64,000 nucleotides of DNA from Corynebacterium sp. CNCTC7651 (GCF_021496665.1 NZ_CP071246.1:1860001-1924000); one strand, 5' to 3'; shown: positions 45,972 to 56,009, counted from the first letter of the stretch. Program-made: numbers and translations. Notes: a model not told the origin generated them from the sequence alone.

Positions 45972-47477
45972 GTGGAGAGCAGCAACGTCGAGGACACGCA
46001 ACGCGTAGAGCAGGCTGATTCGCGCAGCTGGGGCCGGAAAGTGCGCGACGCCATTCGCAACAGCTCGCGGCAGAACGTGGCCACGATTGATGAGGCCAGG
46101 ACGTCTCCCCCTCCGTCCGTCCTCGCGCCGGTGGATCTCACGGACCCGGCGCAGGTCGCCGCCGTGATGCAGATCGGCGCGCGCATCGGCGAGATCCTGA
46201 TTGCCAACGGCACGACGAGCTCCGACGCGATTGCGCAGATCCGCACGGTGACGTCGTCCTACGGCCTGCACTACTGCCACGTGGACATCACGGTGAACAC
46301 GATCACCATGAACGCGATCATCGGCGTGGAAAAGCGCACGCCGGTGACGGTGTTCCGCGTGGTCACCATGATGAGCGAGAACTACCACAAGCTCCAGGAG
46401 GCGGACCGCCTGATCCGCGCCATCCGGGGCGGCGAGGTGCGCCCCGAGCGCGCGGAGCAGATCCTGGACGAGATCGACGCCTCCCCCATCCCCTACCGCA
46501 ACGCCCGCTTCCTCGGCGGGTGGGCGCTGATGGGGGCGTCCGTGTCTATCCTGCTCGGCGGAGACTGGCTAATGTCCCTGATCGGCGGGCTGACCGCGTT
46601 TTTGATCATGGGCTTTAACAAGATCCTGTCGCGCAACTCGCTGCCGTACTTCTACCACTGCGTGCTGGGCGGATTTATGGCCACGATTCCGGCGGCGATC
46701 TTCTACGACTTCTCCGCCTCCATCGGCCGCACGATTGTGCCGAGCCAGGTGATCGCGTCCGGCATCGTGGTCCTGCTGGCCGGCCTGACCCTGGTGCAAT
46801 CGCTGCTGGACGGCGTAACCGGCTCCCCCGTCACCGCCTCCGCCCGCTTCTTCAACACGGCGCTGAACACCGGCGGCATTGTGGCCGGCGTGGCCATGGG
46901 GTTGTGGTTCTCCGACCTGGTGGGCGTGGGCCTGCCGCCTGTGGAGACGATGCCCGGCAAACCCAGCCTGGATTCCGTGATCTGGCGCGTGCTGGGCAGC
47001 GCCATGGCCGCGGCCGCATTCGCCATCACGTGTTTTGCGGAGCGCGCCGCGATTGCTCTGAGCTTCATCACCGCCGCGGCCGGTTCCGCGATCTACTACC
47101 TGTTTTTGATCCCGTTTGGCACCGACCGCTTCATGGCCACCGCCGCGTGCGCGACCGTGGTGGGCCTGGCCGGCGGTTTGATTGCGCGCCGGTTTGAAAT
47201 CAGCCCCGTGATCACAGCCGTGGCCGGCGTGACACCGTTCCTGCCCGGCTCCGGCGTGTACCGCGGCATGTACGCCGTGATGAATGAGCAGATGGTGATG
47301 GGCATGAACAACATCTTCTCCGCCATTGCCACCTGCATGGCGCTGGCCGGCGGCGTGATCTTCGGCGAATGGGTTGCCCGCCGCATCCGCGCCCCGCAGC
47401 TCTACATGCCGTACCACGCACTCAAGCGCGTGGGCAGGTTCACCTTCCAACAGCTGCGCCGCACCCGCAAGCGCTAA
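45972..47477 (+). CDS. thrE: Threonine/serine exporter ThrE
   Basis: This 501-residue exporter carries threonine and serine out of the cell with the proton gradient. A hydrophilic N-terminal ThrE domain (DPAQVAAVMQIGARIGEILIANGTTSSD, YGLHYCHVDITVNTITM) precedes about ten membrane helices in two halves. The start is GTG 45972, because TAGGGT (45959-45964) lies exactly 7 nt upstream, implying a leaderless transcript. The C terminus is basic. It lies beside tRNA-Thr in divergent orientation. Confidence 0.93.
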   Translation: MESSNVEDTQRVEQADSRSWGRKVRDAIRNSSRQNVATIDEARTSPPPSVLAPVDLTDPAQVAAVMQIGARIGEILIANGTTSSDAIAQIRTVTSSYGLHYCHVDITVNTITMNAIIGVEKRTPVTVFRVVTMMSENYHKLQEADRLIRAIRGGEVRPERAEQILDEIDASPIPYRNARFLGGWALMGASVSILLGGDWLMSLIGGLTAFLIMGFNKILSRNSLPYFYHCVLGGFMATIPAAIFYDFSASIGRTIVPSQVIASGIVVLLAGLTLVQSLLDGVTGSPVTASARFFNTALNTGGIVAGVAMGLWFSDLVGVGLPPVETMPGKPSLDSVIWRVLGSAMAAAAFAITCFAERAAIALSFITAAAGSAIYYLFLIPFGTDRFMATAACATVVGLAGGLIARRFEISPVITAVAGVTPFLPGSGVYRGMYAVMNEQMVMGMNNIFSAIATCMALAGGVIFGEWVARRIRAPQLYMPYHALKRVGRFTFQQLRRTRKR

Positions 47478-47481
47478 ACTT

Positions 47482-47527
47482 GCTTTTCGACGTTCATTTT
47501 TCCACCCAGGACATTTTCCACCCAGGA
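47482..47527 (+). repeat. Motif copy followed by a 16/17-bp tandem duplication carrying the Shine-Dalgarno region
   Basis: Motif core 47482-47492, then near-identical units 47495-47511 and 47512-47527 (CATTTT(T)CCACCCAGGA). The second unit plus GGA forms the AGGAGGA ribosome site of the next gene. The duplication starts right after the motif. Confidence 0.8.
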
Positions 47528-47537
47528 GGAACCCTAA

Positions 47538-47963
47538 GTGCCACCCAAGATCACCGACTCCCGCCCGGCCCACGACGCCATCGTCGAGATGGAGGAGCAG
47601 ACGGCCTCCGGCGCGCGACGGATCGTGGCAACCTACGCCGAGGACTTCCACGACGGCGTGACCCTGATGTCCATGCTGGGCGTGGAGCCGAAGGGCTTCG
47701 TGTACAAGCGCTACAACGAGCAGCGCGAGGCAGACCTTGCCGCCGCTTCCGAGGGCACTGAAGCGGAAGCACCGGCAAAGAAGACGACCAAGAAGGCGGC
47801 GAAGAAGACCGCTAAGAAGGCAACCAAGTCCACCGCCAAGAAGGCCACGAAGAAGGCTGCCAAGAAGACCACGAAGAAGACGACTAAGAAGGCGACGAAG
47901 TCCACGGCAAAGAAGGCCGCGAAGAAGACGACCGCCAAGAAGGCAACCACCACCGAGGAGTAG
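47538..47963 (+). CDS. Lysine-rich histone-like protein
   Basis: The 141-residue protein has a ~70-residue globular part (MPPKITDSRPAHDAIVEMEEQ, ARRIVATYAEDFHDGVTLMSML) and a C-terminal tail made of AKK/TKK repeats (KKTTKKAAKKTAKKATK), like histone H1 or mycobacterial HU tails. This suggests DNA or RNA binding and nucleoid association, but the N-terminal domain is not HU and I do not recognise it. GTG 47538 lies 7 nt after AGGAGGA. A lipoprotein gene follows directly. Confidence 0.8.
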   Translation: MPPKITDSRPAHDAIVEMEEQTASGARRIVATYAEDFHDGVTLMSMLGVEPKGFVYKRYNEQREADLAAASEGTEAEAPAKKTTKKAAKKTAKKATKSTAKKATKKAAKKTTKKTTKKATKSTAKKAAKKTTAKKATTTEE

Positions 47964-48530
47964 GTGGTGTTCGTGGCTGGGGCTGGGCCGGCTGCCGGGG
48001 CTGGGCCGGCTGCCGGGGCTGGGCCGGCTGGCAGAGCTGGGCGCCGTTCGCGCCGCGCGGGCGCTGCGCTACTTGTCGCGCTGCCACTTGTCTCTTCGTT
48101 GGCGGCTTGCAGTGCCGAGCCCCCTACCTGGCAGGTCGTGGCCGTCTACACCAACCCCGGCGTGCCCGGCGACCTGCCTCTCGACGCCGCCGGCAAAGCA
48201 AACGTCCAGGTCAACGACAATCAATTTGAGGGCACCACCCCGTGCGCGCAGGTCAGTGGCCAACTCTCGCGCGAGGACGCACCCTCGGGCGATTCCGCCT
48301 CGCCCACCGACTTGCCGACGGTGACCCTCACCTCTGTCGACCTCGCCGCCCCCGACGACACCTGCATCGGCGGCGCCCGCTACACCCACGACCAGCTCGC
48401 GTCCCTGCTTGTGCCCGGCGCGACCTTCTCGGTCCGCGAACTTAGCGACACCGAGCGCCTCTTAGTCACCGTCCCCGATGCGGCCGCTCCTCAGCTCGAC
48501 CCACCGAGCATCCGCCTCATGCGCCTCTAG
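47964..48530 (+). CDS. Secreted lipoprotein with repeat-expanded N terminus
   Basis: This 188-residue protein starts at GTG 47964 immediately after the preceding stop. Three 18-bp units (47979-47996, 47997-48014, 48015-48032) encode AGAGPA repeats ahead of a twin-arginine-like RRSRR segment and a hydrophobic stretch with lipobox SLAAC. The mature part (TWQVVAVYTNPGVPGDLPLDAAGKANV) has one likely disulfide pair. No family recognised. A later in-frame start could be used, leaving the repeats untranslated. Confidence 0.7.
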   Translation: MVFVAGAGPAAGAGPAAGAGPAGRAGRRSRRAGAALLVALPLVSSLAACSAEPPTWQVVAVYTNPGVPGDLPLDAAGKANVQVNDNQFEGTTPCAQVSGQLSREDAPSGDSASPTDLPTVTLTSVDLAAPDDTCIGGARYTHDQLASLLVPGATFSVRELSDTERLLVTVPDAAAPQLDPPSIRLMRL

Positions 48531-48608
48531 GGCCCCACGCAGGCTTTCGACGGGCCATTGTGACAATCCTCCACCACTCGGCGGCGCTCCAGCCGCCCTG
48601 CTTGGCGC

Positions 48609-49676
48609 CTACGCTGGCGGGGCGACGGTGCGGCCCAGAACCAACTCCGTATCCAGGATGATCCGGTCCGTCTCGGGAGCCTCACCCTCCATCATCGCGC
48701 GGAGCAGACCAGCCGCTGCCTCTCCCTTTCGCCGGTTCGGCTGGGCAACGGTGGTGATACCGCGGTGGAGGGCCTCGTCGATGCCATCAAAGCCGACCAG
48801 CGAGATCGCGCCGTGAGCAGCACCGACGCCCACGACCCGGTCCCCGCAGGCTTGCACAACACCCAGAGCCATAGAGTCAGTCGTGCACAAAATGGCGGTG
48901 GTGTCCGGGTAGCGCTCGAGGAGTTCGCGAGCACCGTCGGCAGCGGCGTCGACGTCGTTAAGGTGGCGGGTAACCACCGGAATGTCGGTGAGCCCGGCCG
49001 CGGCAAAGACCTCGAGTGCGCCCTCGACACGTTCGCGCTGCACGTCCAAGTCGGCTGTGCTGATCCGGGCTGTCGCGCCGCGCCCACCACCCGCGCCAAC
49101 ACCACCATCCACACCCACAAACCCGTTGAACGGCTGGGAGAACATGCGCTTGGCAAGGATGGCGATGTGGGTGTGGCCTGCGTCGATAAGCAATTGCGCA
49201 GCGGGTTTGATGGCGGAGCGGTCGTCGATGCCCACGAAGGGCGCGCCGAAGTCCTTGGGCTGATCGCAAACCACAAGCGGGAGGCCACGGGCGCGCGCGT
49301 CCAGCAGCTGCGGGTCGGTGGCGGCGACGGAGTAGGCGACGATGCCGTCCACGATCGCGTCGTGCACGCTGGCGCCGTCGGGGATGATGGTCAGCGAGTA
49401 ATCGGGGATGGTGGACAGGCCGGCGAGGAAGTCGACGGACGCGCGGTCCTCGAACGCGAACGCCAGCGCTTCCGTGAGCACCACGCCGATGGCGCCGGTG
49501 CGTTGCGTGCGCAGCGAGCGCGCCATGGGGTCGGGCCCGGCGTAGCCCGCGCGTTCGGCGGCGGCGAGGATGCGCTCGCGAAGCTCCACGGACAGTTGGT
49601 CCGAATGGTTGTACGCGTTGGACACCGTGGTGCGGGACACGCCGAGCTCCGCGGCGATCGAGGCGAGCGAGGGCAT
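48609..49676 (-). CDS. LacI/GalR family transcription regulator
   Basis: The 355-residue protein starts with the LacI helix-turn-helix MPSLASIAAELGVSRTTVSNAYNHSDQLS and hinge RERILAAAERAGYAGPDP, followed by a periplasmic-binding-like effector domain (GAIGVVLTEALAFAFED, LVCDQPKDFGAPFVGIDDRSA, LVGFDGIDEALHRGITTVAQP). The effector is unknown. It is 20 bp from the divergent esterase gene, which it may regulate along with itself. A motif core lies at 49181-49191. Confidence 0.9.
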   Translation of the reverse strand: MPSLASIAAELGVSRTTVSNAYNHSDQLSVELRERILAAAERAGYAGPDPMARSLRTQRTGAIGVVLTEALAFAFEDRASVDFLAGLSTIPDYSLTIIPDGASVHDAIVDGIVAYSVAATDPQLLDARARGLPLVVCDQPKDFGAPFVGIDDRSAIKPAAQLLIDAGHTHIAILAKRMFSQPFNGFVGVDGGVGAGGGRGATARISTADLDVQRERVEGALEVFAAAGLTDIPVVTRHLNDVDAAADGARELLERYPDTTAILCTTDSMALGVVQACGDRVVGVGAAHGAISLVGFDGIDEALHRGITTVAQPNRRKGEAAAGLLRAMMEGEAPETDRIILDTELVLGRTVAPPA

Positions 49677-49696
49677 AGAGCGATAGTATCCGCCCG
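49677..49696. promoter_or_regulatory. Divergent leaderless promoter pair (LacI regulator / esterase)
   Basis: Plus strand: TAGTAT (49684-49689) lies 7 nt before ATG 49697. Minus strand: TACTAT lies 6 nt before ATG 49676. The hexamers overlap almost fully within the 20-bp gap, as in the purC pair. Confidence 0.7.
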
Positions 49697-50509
49697 ATGA
49701 AGCACAGCATGGAGTTCGGCGGCCGCACGCGCACGTGGGTCGAAGCACCCGGCGAGAGCACCGCCACCACCGCCGAGCCCGGCACCAGCATCCTCTTCCT
49801 CCACGGCTCTCGGCAATCCGGCAGCGTTGCGCGCAACTTCACGGACCGCCAGTTCGAGGCACTCGGCAGCGTGATCTACCCGGACGGCATCGGCCGCCAC
49901 TTCAACGACATGCGCGTGGGCTTCACCGAATCCGCGCGCACCTTGGGCATCGACGACGTCGGCTTCCTCTCCGCCCTCCTCCAGCAGCACCCGTGCCCCG
50001 TGGCCTGCGGTTTCTCTAACGGCGGCCAGATGCTGATTCGCATGCTTTTCGACGCATCCCCAGAGCGAAAATCCCCCATCTTCCGCGCCGTCGCCCTGTT
50101 CGGGGCACCGCTGCCTACCGACGACAACCTGCTCCAACCCCAAGGCGAGTACACGCCCACACCGATCCTCAGCGTGCAGGGGACGGCAGACCCGCTGGTG
50201 CCGTACGAGGGCGGGGAGAGCGGTATCGGCAACAACAACCGTGGCACGGCCCGCTCCGCGCGCGACTCGGCGGAGACGTTTGCCAAGCTCAACGCATGCA
50301 CCGACCACCACACAGAGGAGCACGACGGCTACACCGTGGACACGTGGCAGGGCGCGAACCCCGTCCGCCTAGTCACCATCCACGACTTCGGCCACATGGT
50401 CCCCGTGGCCAAGGAGCTGGACCCGCGCCTGGGCCCCGGCACCACCAAGGTCACCGGGGCGGAACTGCTTACTCAGTTTCTGCGCGACGCTGGCGTGCAA
50501 ACTCGCTGA
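49697..50509 (+). CDS. Alpha/beta-hydrolase esterase (PHB depolymerase/LpqC-like)
   Basis: The 270-residue hydrolase has [17 protein letters not shown] (oxyanion region), nucleophile in CGFSNGGQM, an Asp region [15 protein letters not shown] and a His in IHDFGHMVP. It resembles the LpqC/polyhydroxybutyrate depolymerase esterases but has no signal peptide, so it is probably cytoplasmic; substrate unknown. Its 3' end overlaps the converging rlmB gene by 41 bp. A motif core lies at 50044-50054. Confidence 0.82.
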   Translation: MKHSMEFGGRTRTWVEAPGESTATTAEPGTSILFLHGSRQSGSVARNFTDRQFEALGSVIYPDGIGRHFNDMRVGFTESARTLGIDDVGFLSALLQQHPCPVACGFSNGGQMLIRMLFDASPERKSPIFRAVALFGAPLPTDDNLLQPQGEYTPTPILSVQGTADPLVPYEGGESGIGNNNRGTARSARDSAETFAKLNACTDHHTEEHDGYTVDTWQGANPVRLVTIHDFGHMVPVAKELDPRLGPGTTKVTGAELLTQFLRDAGVQTR

Positions 50510-51413
50510 GCACCACGCCCGCCGCAACGGAGGCGTTCAACGATTCGACCCACTCCGCCATGGGCACGGACATGATCACGTCGCAGTTCTCGCGCACCAG
50601 GCGGGAAATGCCCTTGCCCTCGGAGCCGACGACAATCACCACGGGATCCGTGCCGCCGTCGAACGTGTCCAGCGTGTGCTCCCCGCCGGCATCCAAGCCC
50701 ACGACCATGTAGCCGTTGTCCTTGAACTCCTTCAGGGTGCGCGAAATGTTGGTCACCTTGGACACCGGCAGCCGCGCCGCCGTGCCCGCCGAGGTGCGCC
50801 ACGCCACGCCTGTGACCTGCGCGGACCTGCGCTCCGGGATGATCACGCCGTGGCCGCCGAACGCCGCCGTGGAGCGAATCACCGCGCCCAGGTTGCGCGG
50901 GTCCGTGATGTTATCCAGCACCACGAACATGCCCGTCTCGCCGCGGTCCTTCACACCCGCAATCAGGTCGAACACGTCTGAGTACTTGTACGGCTGAATT
51001 TTCAGACCCACGCCCTGGTGCAGGCCGTTGCCCGTCATGTCATCCAGCTGCTGGCGCGGGACCTCATGCACCGGAATGCCCTTGGAGTTGGCCAGGGTGA
51101 CGGCTTCGCTCAGGCGATCGTCGTGACCCGTGCCCAGCGCAACGTACAGCGCCTCAGCCGGCACCTTCGCGTGCAAGCACTCCACGACAGGGTTGCGCCC
51201 CACCACCAGATCCGCCTGCTCACGCTCGTGCCGGCCGGAGTCGCGCCGCTGCCGCTCCAGCTTGCGCTTGTGCGCGGCGTGGTACACGCGGTCCTCCGCG
51301 CGCGGGGTCGCGCCCTTGCCCTCCAGCCCGCGGCGGCGCTGCCCGCCGGAGCCCTTCGTGGCGCCCTTCTTGTTTTTCTTCTGCTTATCTGGGCGTTCGT
51401 ACGGTTTTGCCAT
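50469..51413 (-). CDS. rlmB: 23S rRNA 2'-O-methyltransferase (RlmB/TrmH family)
   Basis: A SPOUT (knotted) methyltransferase of 314 residues that probably methylates a guanosine ribose in 23S rRNA. A lysine/arginine-rich N terminus ([15 protein letters not shown]) precedes the substrate-binding domain ([22 protein letters not shown]) and catalytic blocks [33 protein letters not shown] and [22 protein letters not shown]. The start overlaps the cysS stop by one base (TAATG), so the two are coupled. Confidence 0.93.
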   Translation of the reverse strand: MAKPYERPDKQKKNKKGATKGSGGQRRRGLEGKGATPRAEDRVYHAAHKRKLERQRRDSGRHEREQADLVVGRNPVVECLHAKVPAEALYVALGTGHDDRLSEAVTLANSKGIPVHEVPRQQLDDMTGNGLHQGVGLKIQPYKYSDVFDLIAGVKDRGETGMFVVLDNITDPRNLGAVIRSTAAFGGHGVIIPERRSAQVTGVAWRTSAGTAARLPVSKVTNISRTLKEFKDNGYMVVGLDAGGEHTLDTFDGGTDPVVIVVGSEGKGISRLVRENCDVIMSVPMAEWVESLNASVAAGVVLSEFARQRRAETE

Positions 51414-52786
51414 TATTTCATCTCCCACTTCGGGCCGTCGGGCGTGTCGGTGACCTCAATCCCCGCCGCCGCCAGCCGGTCGCGCACCGCGTCCGCCTCG
51501 GCCCAATCCTTATTCGCCCGGGCCTGCGCGCGCCGCTCCAGCTCGGCCCCCACCAGCACGTCCAGCGCGCCCTGGGCTTCCTTGCTTGTGGGCGCTTCCC
51601 ACACACCCGGATCCACACCAAGCACCGCCGCCATGGCCCTGACCTGGGCTGCGAGCGCTTTCCTGGATTCGTCGTCAGTAGCCTTATTGCCCTCGCGCAC
51701 CACGTTGTGGATCTCTGCCAGCGCGCGCGGCACCGCGAAATCATCCTCCATGGCGGCGGCGAAGCCCTCCGTCCACGTGGTGGGCTCCGGGTAGCCGGCG
51801 CGCTTCACAAACTCCTCGATGCGCTGGTAGCCGGCCGCGGCCTCCTGCAGCGCCTCCGGCGAATACTCCAGCACGCTGCGGTAATGCGCGGAGCCGAGGT
51901 AGTAGCGCAGCTCCACGGGGCGCACCGGCATCGCGTCCAGCGCGAGGACATTGCCCAGTGACTTGGACATTTTCTCGCCCGCCATGGTGACCCAGTGGTT
52001 GTGCATCCAGAAATTCGCAAACGCGTCACCCGCGGCGTGGGACTGCGCCTGCTCATTCTCGTGGTGCGGAAACTGCAGGTCAAGCCCGCCGCCGTGGATG
52101 TCAAACCGCTCGCCCAAGTACCACGTACTCATCGCGGAGCACTCCAGGTGCCACCCCGGGCGCCCGTCGCCCCACGGCGTGGGCCAGTGCGGCTCGCCCG
52201 GCTTCGCCGCCTTCCACAGGGCGAAGTCCAGGGGGCTTCGCTTTTCGACGTTCCCCTGACCCGGCGCGCCCGAATCCTCCGCCACCATCTCCTCGACGCG
52301 GTTGCCGGAGACGGAGCCATAGTCGCCCCCTGCCGCAACCCACGCTGGGACGTCGAAGTACACCGACCCGCCCGCCGCATAGGCGTACCCATTGTCGATG
52401 AGCCGCTGCATGTACTCGACCATCTGCGTCACGTGCCCGGTCGCGCGCGGCTCCACCGACGGCGGCAGCACGCCCAGCGTGTTGTATGCGCGCGTGAACT
52501 CGCGCTCATACGTGGACACCCACTCCCACCACGGGCGGCCGTTGTCGGCGGCTTTGGTCAATATCTTGTCGTCGATGTCCGTGACGTTGCGGACAAACGC
52601 CACGTCATACCCCTGGGCCATAAACCAGCGGCGCACGATATCGAACGCAACACCGCTGCGCAGGTGCCCGATGTGCGGCGCGGACTGTGGCGTTGCGCCG
52701 CAGACGTACATGGAGACGTGCCCGGGGCGCACCGGCTCGAATTCGCGCAGGGACCGCGAGGCGGTATCGAAAATCTTCTGTGTCAC
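51413..52786 (-). CDS. cysS: Cysteinyl-tRNA synthetase
   Basis: This 457-residue class I synthetase charges tRNA-Cys. It has the zinc/ATP site [19 protein letters not shown] (HIGH) and EKMSKSLGN (KMSKS). The related MshC ligase is a possible confusion, but length, the C-terminal anticodon-binding part and the ispDF context favour CysS. GTG 52786 is preceded by TAAGGT at 7 nt, which overlaps the ispF stop codon, so it may have its own leaderless promoter. A motif copy lies at 52240-52252. Confidence 0.93.
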   Translation of the reverse strand: MTQKIFDTASRSLREFEPVRPGHVSMYVCGATPQSAPHIGHLRSGVAFDIVRRWFMAQGYDVAFVRNVTDIDDKILTKAADNGRPWWEWVSTYEREFTRAYNTLGVLPPSVEPRATGHVTQMVEYMQRLIDNGYAYAAGGSVYFDVPAWVAAGGDYGSVSGNRVEEMVAEDSGAPGQGNVEKRSPLDFALWKAAKPGEPHWPTPWGDGRPGWHLECSAMSTWYLGERFDIHGGGLDLQFPHHENEQAQSHAAGDAFANFWMHNHWVTMAGEKMSKSLGNVLALDAMPVRPVELRYYLGSAHYRSVLEYSPEALQEAAAGYQRIEEFVKRAGYPEPTTWTEGFAAAMEDDFAVPRALAEIHNVVREGNKATDDESRKALAAQVRAMAAVLGVDPGVWEAPTSKEAQGALDVLVGAELERRAQARANKDWAEADAVRDRLAAAGIEVTDTPDGPKWEMK

Positions 52787-52796
52787 GCCGTTTACC

Positions 52797-53366
52797 TTAC
52801 TGTGCTGTCCCGAGGTCGCCGTTACCCAGCGCTACCAGCGCCGTTGCAATAGCCGCGCGACCTTCACCCGAGCCCGTGAAACCCATGTGATCCGTGGTTG
52901 TCGCGCTGATGCTCACCGGCGCGCCCAGCGCCTGGCTGAGCACCCGCTGGCATTCTTCCCGCACCGGCCCCATCTTGGGCGTCTGCGCGATGAGCTGCGC
53001 CGACACGTTGACCACCTGGTGCCCATTCGACTCCACCAGCTCCCGCAGCTCACCGAGCAGCTGCACGCCCTTCACCCCGTCGTACTCCGGCCGGCCAACA
53101 CCCACGAAGCTGCCCAAGTCACCCAGCCCGCACGCACTGAGCACCGCATCCACGATCGCGTGGCTCACCACGTCCCCGTCCGAGTGCCCCTCGCACCCGT
53201 CCTGGCCCTCGTGCAGAATGCCCGCGATCCAGCAGTCCTTGCCCGCCTGGATCTGGTGCGCGTCGAACGCGCTGCCCACGCGCAGGTTGGTCATCGGGTT
53301 TCGCCCGCCGCTGGGGGCCGTGTCGCTGGTGTGCTCGCCGCTGGTGTGCTCGCCTGTACTCGTCAT
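52797..53366 (-). CDS. ispF: 2-C-methyl-D-erythritol 2,4-cyclodiphosphate synthase
   Basis: IspF makes the cyclic diphosphate intermediate of the MEP isoprenoid pathway. The 189-residue protein has zinc ligands in AFDAHQI and [15 protein letters not shown], and the late [18 protein letters not shown]. The start is ATG 53366 because TAAGGT lies 7 nt upstream. The N terminus carries an in-frame 15-bp duplication (53325-53339, 53340-53354) encoding GEHTS twice, ahead of the conserved domain. ispD lies nearby on the same strand. Confidence 0.93.
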   Translation of the reverse strand: MTSTGEHTSGEHTSDTAPSGGRNPMTNLRVGSAFDAHQIQAGKDCWIAGILHEGQDGCEGHSDGDVVSHAIVDAVLSACGLGDLGSFVGVGRPEYDGVKGVQLLGELRELVESNGHQVVNVSAQLIAQTPKMGPVREECQRVLSQALGAPVSISATTTDHMGFTGSGEGRAAIATALVALGNGDLGTAQ

Positions 53367-53401
53367 GCGCTCCACCTTAGAGCGCGCCACCAACCTCCCG
53401 C

Positions 53402-54346
53402 CTAGACCGGCAACAGCGCCCGCAGCGCAGGCACATTGAACGCCGCCGCAGCGACCGCGCCACCCACGGCCAGCACCGCCACCAGGCCGAGGACCACCGC
53501 CGCCGGCGTACTCAGGGAGCTCCTCTCAGGCGCCCCAACGCCTGCCGATGGTTCATCGTCCAGGTACCGGCGCAGCTTCTCATACGTGGTTGAAGCTCCA
53601 ACACTTTGCCCAGCAACCTGCTCTCGAAATATCTTCATCTCCGCGAGTTCCTTATCGCTGCGCGCGACGGTCCCGTCCTCGATGACTGCCTCAAACCGCT
53701 TCAGCGCAGCAGACCGGTCATCGGCGTACTTCTTCAGTGCGACCGCCGTGTGTTGCACCTCCTTGTGCTCCACCTTCTCTCCGCGGTCGATGGCCACGGC
53801 AAGCTGCCGTCCTTTTTCCATGATCGCCCGATTGCCTTCGCTCAGATCGACCCAAATCGCGTACTGCAGCGAGTTCCTCGCTTCCTCGGCACGCAGACGG
53901 TCCCTCTTAACTACTTCCACCCATCCAGCCAGATCAGTGGCTTGCTCATCCGACAGCGTCGCATCGTCCCGCGCGATTAACTCCGGAATCTGCCGATCCG
54001 TCTCCCGACGCTTCGCCGCATACGCTGACAGATCCTTCAGCAAAGCTTCCGCCTCCTCGCGCACCAGATTGTGCTGGTGCTGCGCCAGAAGCTGCCCCGC
54101 CCCTTCCGACTGCTTCGTAGTCTCCGCCGCATTCACGAGCTTCTGCTCTACGTCCTGCGCCTTCTTGGCCCAGGCCTCTCCAGCCGCAGTCTCCGCCGCC
54201 TCCCGCGCTAGCTCTAGCGCAGTTTCTTGCTTCACGATGCCCACCTCACCCACCGCCGGCTGAGCCACCCCACCCAAACTCAGAGCGACGGCAAGGACAG
54301 CAGCGGACAGGACAGTAGACGGCTTAACGGTGGACGACTTACGCAT
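53402..54346 (-). CDS. Secreted coiled-coil protein with C-terminal membrane anchor
   Basis: The 314-residue protein has a signal peptide ([25 protein letters not shown], cleavage near AQPAVG), a long Ala/Glu/Lys-rich helical region with heptad character (residues ~35-250), and a C-terminal helix ([22 protein letters not shown]). It is presumably exposed on the cell surface. I recognise no family. It interrupts the ispD-ispF neighbourhood and has its own promoter in the 265-bp gap before ispD. No LPXTG motif is present. Confidence 0.75.
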   Translation of the reverse strand: MRKSSTVKPSTVLSAAVLAVALSLGGVAQPAVGEVGIVKQETALELAREAAETAAGEAWAKKAQDVEQKLVNAAETTKQSEGAGQLLAQHQHNLVREEAEALLKDLSAYAAKRRETDRQIPELIARDDATLSDEQATDLAGWVEVVKRDRLRAEEARNSLQYAIWVDLSEGNRAIMEKGRQLAVAIDRGEKVEHKEVQHTAVALKKYADDRSAALKRFEAVIEDGTVARSDKELAEMKIFREQVAGQSVGASTTYEKLRRYLDDEPSAGVGAPERSSLSTPAAVVLGLVAVLAVGGAVAAAAFNVPALRALLPV

Positions 54347-54507
54347 GATGACTCCCAGGGTTTGTTGCGACAGTTTTAAGGTGTTTTGCCTCCCCTATCG
54401 CCACACCCGACCCCCGCGTTATCCGTGACATTCAGCCCGAGATTCCGTTCGGTCTTCCCTAACATTCACCCTGGCCCTCCCCGAGACGACCCCTAGCCCC
54501 GAACGCT

Positions 54508-54591
54508 GCCACAGATTACGTTTCCGCCTGCCAAAGAATGCATTTTCACCCGAAATCCGGCTCTTTTTCGGGGCGAATTGCATCCTGTGGC
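54508..54591. repeat. Extended imperfect hairpin upstream of the coiled-coil gene
   Basis: GCCACAG (54508-54514) pairs with CTGTGGC (54585-54591); further inside ATGCA/TGCAT and CCGAAA/TTTCGG pairings make an ~84-nt structure. It lies in the 265-bp gap 54347-54611, downstream of ispD, so it may terminate carD-ispD transcription. Nothing else is seen in this gap. Confidence 0.5.
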
Positions 54592-54611
54592 ACAGCCGAC
54601 GGGACGTGGCC

Positions 54612-55421
54612 CTAGTTCCCAGGGACCTCAAAAACGGTCGGCTCGGCTTCGTCGGTGATTGAAGTAGCCAGACGGAGATCAATCGGCGTGGTGATCTTGA
54701 ACGCCATCGGATCGCCCTGCACCGTGAGCACGGGAACGCCATGCCACTCCATCAGGGAGGCATCGTCGGTGGCGACGAACCCGCGCTCGTCCTCGTCCAG
54801 CGCGAAGTACTTTTCGTTCGCCTCACGCAAAACGCTCAGGTCAAAACCCTGCGGCGTCTGCACTGCGCGCAGGCGGGAACGATCCGGAGTGGACTCGACA
54901 ACTCCGCCGTCACCAACAACCTTGATCGTGTCCGCCACCGGCACAACGGGAATCACCGCGTCCGCGCCATCCAACACAGCGCGCGCCACACGGGCAATCA
55001 TGCCGGGAGGCGTTAACGCGCGGGCGGCATCGTGGATGAGGACGACCGCGCCGGAGCCAGCCCCAGCGCCAAGGCCGAGCTCCTCGTCGGAAAGCGTTTG
55101 CAGCGCAGCCCAGATGGAATCCGCGCGCTCCGCACCCCCGTGGACGAATGTGACCTCGTGCCCCTCCAGCAGTTTGCGCGCCACGGGCTCCATCTCCGGC
55201 GAGACGACGACCACCACGGAATCAACGATTCCGCTGGTCTCCATCGCCGTCACGGAGCGTTCAAGCAAACTCCGCCCGCGAAGTGGCACATACGCCTTCG
55301 GCACCGGCGCGCCCAAACGGGTCCCCTGCCCCGCGGCGGCAACGATCGCTACAACCCGCCGCGCAGCGCCCGTGCCATCCGCACCCGCACCAGCTGCAGC
55401 GCCCCCCGCGCTAGCGGTCAA
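54612..55421 (-). CDS. ispD: 2-C-methyl-D-erythritol 4-phosphate cytidylyltransferase
   Basis: IspD transfers CMP to methylerythritol phosphate, the third MEP-pathway step. The 269-residue protein has the nucleotide-binding VAAAGQGTRLGAPVPKAYVPLRG, VLIHDAARALTPPGMI, and the late RAVQTPQGFDL. The first ~20 residues are an Ala/Gly-rich extension. TTG 55421 directly follows the carD stop (TAGTTG), so translation is probably coupled to carD. A motif core lies at 55085-55095. Confidence 0.92.
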   Translation of the reverse strand: MTASAGGAAAGAGADGTGAARRVVAIVAAAGQGTRLGAPVPKAYVPLRGRSLLERSVTAMETSGIVDSVVVVVSPEMEPVARKLLEGHEVTFVHGGAERADSIWAALQTLSDEELGLGAGAGSGAVVLIHDAARALTPPGMIARVARAVLDGADAVIPVVPVADTIKVVGDGGVVESTPDRSRLRAVQTPQGFDLSVLREANEKYFALDEDERGFVATDDASLMEWHGVPVLTVQGDPMAFKITTPIDLRLATSITDEAEPTVFEVPGN

Positions 55422-56009
55422 CTACTCCTCGTCCTCGTCGTCGAAAGAGAGATCGTCGTCCATATCAAGGTCGTCATCAATGTCCTCGCGCGGATCCTCG
55501 ACGATGCCGGCCTTCACCTGCTCCTCAATGATCTTCGCGATCTCGGACTCCATGGAGGCGACCTTTTCTTCGTCGATAGGCTCGGCCAGCGCAAGCTCCC
55601 CCACCAGAATCTGGCGAGCCTTGCCCAGCATGCGCTTCTCACCAGCGGAAAGACCCTTGCCCTGGTCGCGGCGCCACAGGTCGCGCACTACCTCAGCCAC
55701 CTTGTTAATGTCGCCGGATGCCAGGCGCTCCTGGTTTGCCTTGTAGCGGCGGGACCAGTTGCCAGCCTCCTCAACATCAGTCTCGCGCAGGACGGAGAAG
55801 ACCTTCTGCAGGCCTTCCTCATTCACCACGTCGCGCACGCCCACCAGCTCAGTGTTCTTCACCGGCACGCGCACCTCAAGGTCGGACTGGAGGATCTGCA
55901 GCACGAGGTAATCCAGAGTCTCCCCGCCCATCTCACGCTGCTCAATATCCGCGATCCGCGCCGCTCCGTGGTGCGGGTACACAACCACCTCGCCGACCTT
56001 GAATTCCAT
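55422..56009 (-). CDS. carD: RNA polymerase-binding transcription factor CarD
   Basis: CarD binds the RNA polymerase beta subunit and stabilises open promoter complexes in actinobacteria. The 195-residue protein has the N-terminal Tudor-like interaction domain ([27 protein letters not shown]) and the helical DNA-binding domain with [28 protein letters not shown]. It has an extra acidic tail ([18 protein letters not shown]). ATG 56009 precedes the conserved start. ispD follows at once. Confidence 0.95.
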   Translation of the reverse strand: MEFKVGEVVVYPHHGAARIADIEQREMGGETLDYLVLQILQSDLEVRVPVKNTELVGVRDVVNEEGLQKVFSVLRETDVEEAGNWSRRYKANQERLASGDINKVAEVVRDLWRRDQGKGLSAGEKRMLGKARQILVGELALAEPIDEEKVASMESEIAKIIEEQVKAGIVEDPREDIDDDLDMDDDLSFDDEDEE

